Shown here piece by piece: positions 30,521 to 33,648 of a stretch of DNA of 33,648 nt. The stretch is from positions 1 through 33,648 of the forward strand of contig CACEKW010000008.1 of the NCBI GenBank assembly GCA_902560185.1. Reading direction: 5' to 3'. The notes beneath the pieces were generated by a model. It was not told the origin of the DNA, made no database searches, and saw only the letters and a list, made by a program, of their open reading frames with translations. This DNA is from an uncultured Pelagibacteraceae bacterium (GTDB lineage Bacteria; Pseudomonadota; Alphaproteobacteria; Pelagibacterales; Pelagibacteraceae). Position numbers and translations under genes: made by a program. The stretch's first letter is position 1; each line of letters starts with the position of its first letter.

Positions 30521-31408
30521 ATGATTGCTTTTAACAAATATTATAATCAATTTAATATACTCTCTATATCCTTAGTCGTTATTTCTTTATTTTTACTGAC
30601 TTTCAAAGGTCTTAACTTTGGAATAGATTTTAAGGGCGGAACGTTAATTGAATTAAGATCAACTGACAGCAAAATTAATGTGTCATCTCTAAGAGATAAT
30701 TTAAATTCTATGAATTTGGGTGATGTTTCAGTAAAAAATTTTGGCAATGAGACAGACTTTCTTATTAAATTTGAAATTAATAATAACAAAAATATTATCG
30801 AGGAAATTAAATCAAATTTAGATAAATCATTTGGCAATACTTTTGATTTTAGAAGAGTTGAAAATGTAGGACCGAAAGTAAGTGCTGAGTTACTTAAATC
30901 TGGAGTAATAGCTATCGCAGTGGCATTAACTTTAATGTTAATTTACATTTGGATCAGATTTGAATGGCAATTTAGTTTAGGAGCTATATTAGCTTTATTT
31001 CATGACGTGTTGGTAACCCTAGGTTTATTTTCATTGCTTGGTCTTGAAATCAATTTATCTATTATTGCAGCTGTATTAACTATCGTTGGTTACTCCATGA
31101 ATGATACAGTAGTTATTTTTGATAGAGTAAGGGAAAATTTAAGAAAATATTCTGACATTAAAATTTACGATTTAACTAATATCTCTATCAATGAAACATT
31201 ATCTAGAACTTTAATTACATCAATAACGACTTTATTAGCTTTGCTATCAATATTTTTCTTTGGTGGTGAGATACTAAAAGGTTTTTCTTTGGCTATGATA
31301 TTTGGTGTAATTTTTGGAACTTATTCATCTATCTATATTGCCAATACAGTCTTAGTTAGACTAAGAGTTTCACAAAAAACTGTTTTAAGAGAAGACGAAA
31401 GTAGTTAA
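30521..31408 (+). CDS. secF: Protein translocase subunit SecF
   Basis: The 295-aa partner of SecD. Landmarks are NFGIDFKGGTLIELR after the first membrane helix, FDFRRVENVGPKVS in the periplasmic part, and the membrane region with IVGYSMNDTVVIFDRVRENLRK. SecD and SecF are separate proteins here, unlike the fused SecDF of some bacteria. It starts immediately after the secD stop, and its last 4 bp overlap the convergent membrane-protein gene. Confidence 0.95.
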   Translation: MIAFNKYYNQFNILSISLVVISLFLLTFKGLNFGIDFKGGTLIELRSTDSKINVSSLRDNLNSMNLGDVSVKNFGNETDFLIKFEINNNKNIIEEIKSNLDKSFGNTFDFRRVENVGPKVSAELLKSGVIAIAVALTLMLIYIWIRFEWQFSLGAILALFHDVLVTLGLFSLLGLEINLSIIAAVLTIVGYSMNDTVVIFDRVRENLRKYSDIKIYDLTNISINETLSRTLITSITTLLALLSIFFFGGEILKGFSLAMIFGVIFGTYSSIYIANTVLVRLRVSQKTVLREDESS

Positions 31409-32007
31409 TAAAGGTTTTGAGCAGCTACCATAGTAAGCAGCATTGGTATTGACAACAAAGTATTAGTTCTCGAAAATAACATAGCTGTTCTTGCTGACTT
31501 GGCTTTTAGATCAGGTTCACACTCAACAATACCCAAAGCTCTTTTTTGATTAGGCCATATTACAAACCACACGTTAAATGCCATAACTAAGCCCAACCAC
31601 ATACCAATTCCAATGGCTGTGTGTTTTGGAATCCCAGATCCTATACTTAAAGTCATTGCATCATGCAAATATCCATTAAGACCTGCAAGTGCCAAACCTG
31701 ATAGAACTGTAAATGCAGCACCCCATCTAAAATAAAATAATGCAGCTGGCGCAATTACTTTACCAATAGCTGGTTTCTGTTCATCTGGAATTTTAGCCAT
31801 ATTTGGGATTTGAACAAAATTAAAATACCATAATAAGCCAATCCACATTATACCAACTACTACATGCACAAATCTCGCAAACCAACTCCAAAAAAGTGCA
31901 TCAAAACTAAAACCATCATTTTGATAAAATAAGCCTAAAAATAACAGAACTGCAATGGCTAAAGAAACGTGAATAGTTTTTGATAAAGATGAAAGTAAAT
32001 TACCCAT
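31405..32007 (-). CDS. PuuD-like membrane protein (urate hydroxylase N-terminal domain family)
   Basis: The 200-aa protein has five or so membrane helices, at about 11-28, 40-62, 86-110, 128-152 and 178-197. Its wording FARFVHVVVGIMWIGLLWYFNF with VQIPNM matches the Urate_ox_N family, the membrane domain of PuuD urate hydroxylase. Histidines H13, H48, H115 and H129 could hold haem. Full PuuD proteins carry an extra C-terminal cytochrome c domain of roughly 200 residues, absent here with no gene for it beside. I see no purine catabolism genes nearby, so urate oxidation should not be assumed. It follows uvrA on the same strand by 41 bp and converges on secF. Confidence 0.7.
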   Translation of the reverse strand: MGNLLSSLSKTIHVSLAIAVLLFLGLFYQNDGFSFDALFWSWFARFVHVVVGIMWIGLLWYFNFVQIPNMAKIPDEQKPAIGKVIAPAALFYFRWGAAFTVLSGLALAGLNGYLHDAMTLSIGSGIPKHTAIGIGMWLGLVMAFNVWFVIWPNQKRALGIVECEPDLKAKSARTAMLFSRTNTLLSIPMLLTMVAAQNLY

Positions 32008-32048
32008 ACATAATTTTATACTGATTTAGAGTGAGATGACAATGGTAT

Positions 32049-33648
32049 TTATTGTAAAAGATTTTTTAAAAATTTACCCGTGTAACTTCCATTAACTTTA
32101 CAAATTTCCTCAGGTTTTCCTTCAGCGATAATTTTTCCACCTTTTACACCACCCTCAGGACCCATATCGACAATATAATCTGCAGTTTTTATGACATCTA
32201 AGTTGTGTTCTATAACAACCACTGTGTTACCTAATGAAACAAATGTATGTAAAATTTCTAATAATTTTTTGATGTCGTGTTGGTGAAGACCAGTAGTCGG
32301 CTCATCTAAAATGTACATTGTTCTTCCCGTCGATCTTTTTGATAATTCTTTAGCTAATTTAATTCTTTGTGCTTCACCCCCTGATAGAGTTGTAGCTTGT
32401 TGACCAATTTTTATATAGCCTAGACCAACTTTTTTTAAAGTTAGCAATTTAGTCTTTATATTGGAAATATTTTCAAAATATTCGCAACCCTCATCAACTG
32501 TCATGTTTAAAACATCCGCAATACTTTTATCTTTGAATTTTATCTCTAAGGTTTCCCGATTATATCTGGTTCCTTTACACTCATCACATTGTATATAGAC
32601 GTCTGGGAGAAAATGCATTTCATAAGTAATAACTCCATCTCCCTCACAAGCTTCACACCTACCTCCCTTGACATTAAAAGAGAACCTTCCTGGTTTATAT
32701 CCTCTTGTTTTTGACTCAGGTAATCCTGTGAACCAATCTCTAATTGGCCCGAAAGCTCCAGTATAAGTTGCTGGATTAGATCTTGGGGTTCGACCAATTG
32801 GTGATTGATCAATGTCAATTATCTTATCGATTAATTCTGTGCCCTTGAAACCTTTGAATGGTTTCGGAATTTTTCTAGATTTATTATTATTCAAAGTTAA
32901 GTTTAATGCGTTGTATAATGTCTGTAAGATTAATGTTGACTTACCACTTCCTGATACACCAGTGACACAAGTTAAACTACCTAAAGGTATTTTTAAATTA
33001 ACATTATTCAAATTATTACCAGTCGCACCTGTTATTTCGAGAAACCTTCCATTTTTTGCTAATCTCCTTTTCTTGGGAACATCAATTCTTAATTTGTTTG
33101 AAAGATATTTTCCTGTGATACTAATTTTATTTTTTGTTATCTCATCAAAAGTTCCTTGCGCAACTACTTCACCACCTTTGTTTCCTGCTTCGGGACCAAG
33201 ATCAATAATATGATCTGCATTTTCCATCGTTTCAGTATCATGCTCCACTACTATTACTGTATTTCCCAAATCTCGTAATCTTTTAAGAGCATTGATTAAT
33301 TTTACATTATCTTTTTGATGCAAACCAATAGATGGTTCATCTAAAACATATAACACTCCAGTTAAACCAGATCCAATTTGAGATGCTAAACGGATTCTTT
33401 GTGCTTCTCCTCCTGATAAAGTACCAGACTCTCTTGATAATGTTAGATAATCAAGACCAACATTTAAAAGAAAATTTAATCTTTCATTAATTTCTTTGAG
33501 GATATGTTCAGCAATTTTGACCTGTCTTTTATCTAAATTGAATTTTAAATCTTCAAACCATTTTGCAGCATCTAAAATTGATTTTTCAGTCACTTCACTA
33601 ATGTGCAAGCCGTCAATTTTTACACATAATGCCTCATCTTTTAATCTA
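32049..33648 (-). CDS. uvrA: Excinuclease ABC subunit A, C-terminal part (cut by window edge)
   Basis: DNA damage recognition ATPase of nucleotide excision repair. The reading frame stays open to the window end, with [19 protein letters not shown] continuing upstream of a TTG at 33608 that is not the true start; about 530 of roughly 950 residues are visible. Seen are the first ABC signature [19 protein letters not shown] with Walker [12 protein letters not shown], second Walker [10 protein letters not shown], the zinc finger CEACEGDG and CDECKGTRY, the second signature [15 protein letters not shown], and Walker [12 protein letters not shown]. The length and motif order are normal for the C-terminal half. 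Confidence 0.97.
   Translation of the reverse strand, partial: RLKDEALCVKIDGLHISEVTEKSILDAAKWFEDLKFNLDKRQVKIAEHILKEINERLNFLLNVGLDYLTLSRESGTLSGGEAQRIRLASQIGSGLTGVLYVLDEPSIGLHQKDNVKLINALKRLRDLGNTVIVVEHDTETMENADHIIDLGPEAGNKGGEVVAQGTFDEITKNKISITGKYLSNKLRIDVPKKRRLAKNGRFLEITGATGNNLNNVNLKIPLGSLTCVTGVSGSGKSTLILQTLYNALNLTLNNNKSRKIPKPFKGFKGTELIDKIIDIDQSPIGRTPRSNPATYTGAFGPIRDWFTGLPESKTRGYKPGRFSFNVKGGRCEACEGDGVITYEMHFLPDVYIQCDECKGTRYNRETLEIKFKDKSIADVLNMTVDEGCEYFENISNIKTKLLTLKKVGLGYIKIGQQATTLSGGEAQRIKLAKELSKRSTGRTMYILDEPTTGLHQHDIKKLLEILHTFVSLGNTVVVIEHNLDVIKTADYIVDMGPEGGVKGGKIIAEGKPEEICKVNGSYTGKFLKNLLQ

Noticed and set aside
32546-33213. Open frames overlapping uvrA on either strand (32546-32818 minus, 32812-33213 plus)
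   Set aside because: No motifs, and they lie entirely inside the conserved uvrA coding frame.

Overview
The window reads as a stretch of a SAR11-type (Pelagibacterales) marine alphaproteobacterial chromosome. I infer this from the very low GC (around 30 percent by eye), intergenic gaps of 0-60 bp, many stop/start overlaps, shortened proteins, and an alphaproteobacterial gene order (argS-nagZ-scpAB-tatABC-serS-yajC-secDF). I see no insertion sequences, phage genes, CRISPR arrays, tRNA or rRNA genes. No gap without a gene exceeds 300 bp. The largest are 10758-10923 and the 109 bp before pstS. Both ends cut genes: an unrecognised protein at the left edge and uvrA at the right edge.

Region 1 (1-10757) is phosphorus handling. 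A PHO-box-like element precedes pstS. A hairpin terminator separates pstS from pstC-pstA-pstB-phoU-phoB. A convergent SixA-type histidine phosphatase follows, then divergent ppk-ppx for polyphosphate synthesis and breakdown. No phoR sensor kinase lies beside phoB in this window.

Region 2 (10758-13072, minus strand) holds a lysine-rich coiled-coil mini-protein with a strong Shine-Dalgarno. Beside it is a tightly overlapping arsenic unit: 73-aa membrane protein, thioredoxin-type arsC, aqpS-like channel, Nudix hydrolase. A possible second PHO box precedes it, which would link phosphate starvation with arsenate detoxification.

Region 3 (13073-15353) is a divergent pair: the proteasome-like peptidase Anbu and a circularly permuted ATP-grasp protein. 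Each start codon sits exactly 5 nt from an inverted repeat. The transglutaminase and alpha-E partners usual for Anbu loci are absent.

Region 4 (15361-18449) is zinc uptake: zur-znuB-znuC divergent from znuA, with two tandem Zur-box-like palindromes in the 71-bp gap. Region 5 (18492-20575) holds an Ldh/DpkA-family oxidoreductase, xth and erpA. Region 6 (20626-31408) is a long plus-strand run: dgt, argS, a small membrane protein, nagZ, scpA, scpB, tatA, tatB, tatC, serS, yajC, secD, secF. Region 7 is a PuuD-like membrane protein and the C-terminal part of uvrA on the minus strand.

The window is mostly conserved SAR11 core. The least explained parts are the Anbu/ATP-grasp pair with its paired hairpins, the arsenic unit with a Nudix gene and possible Pho control, and the small unknown proteins.
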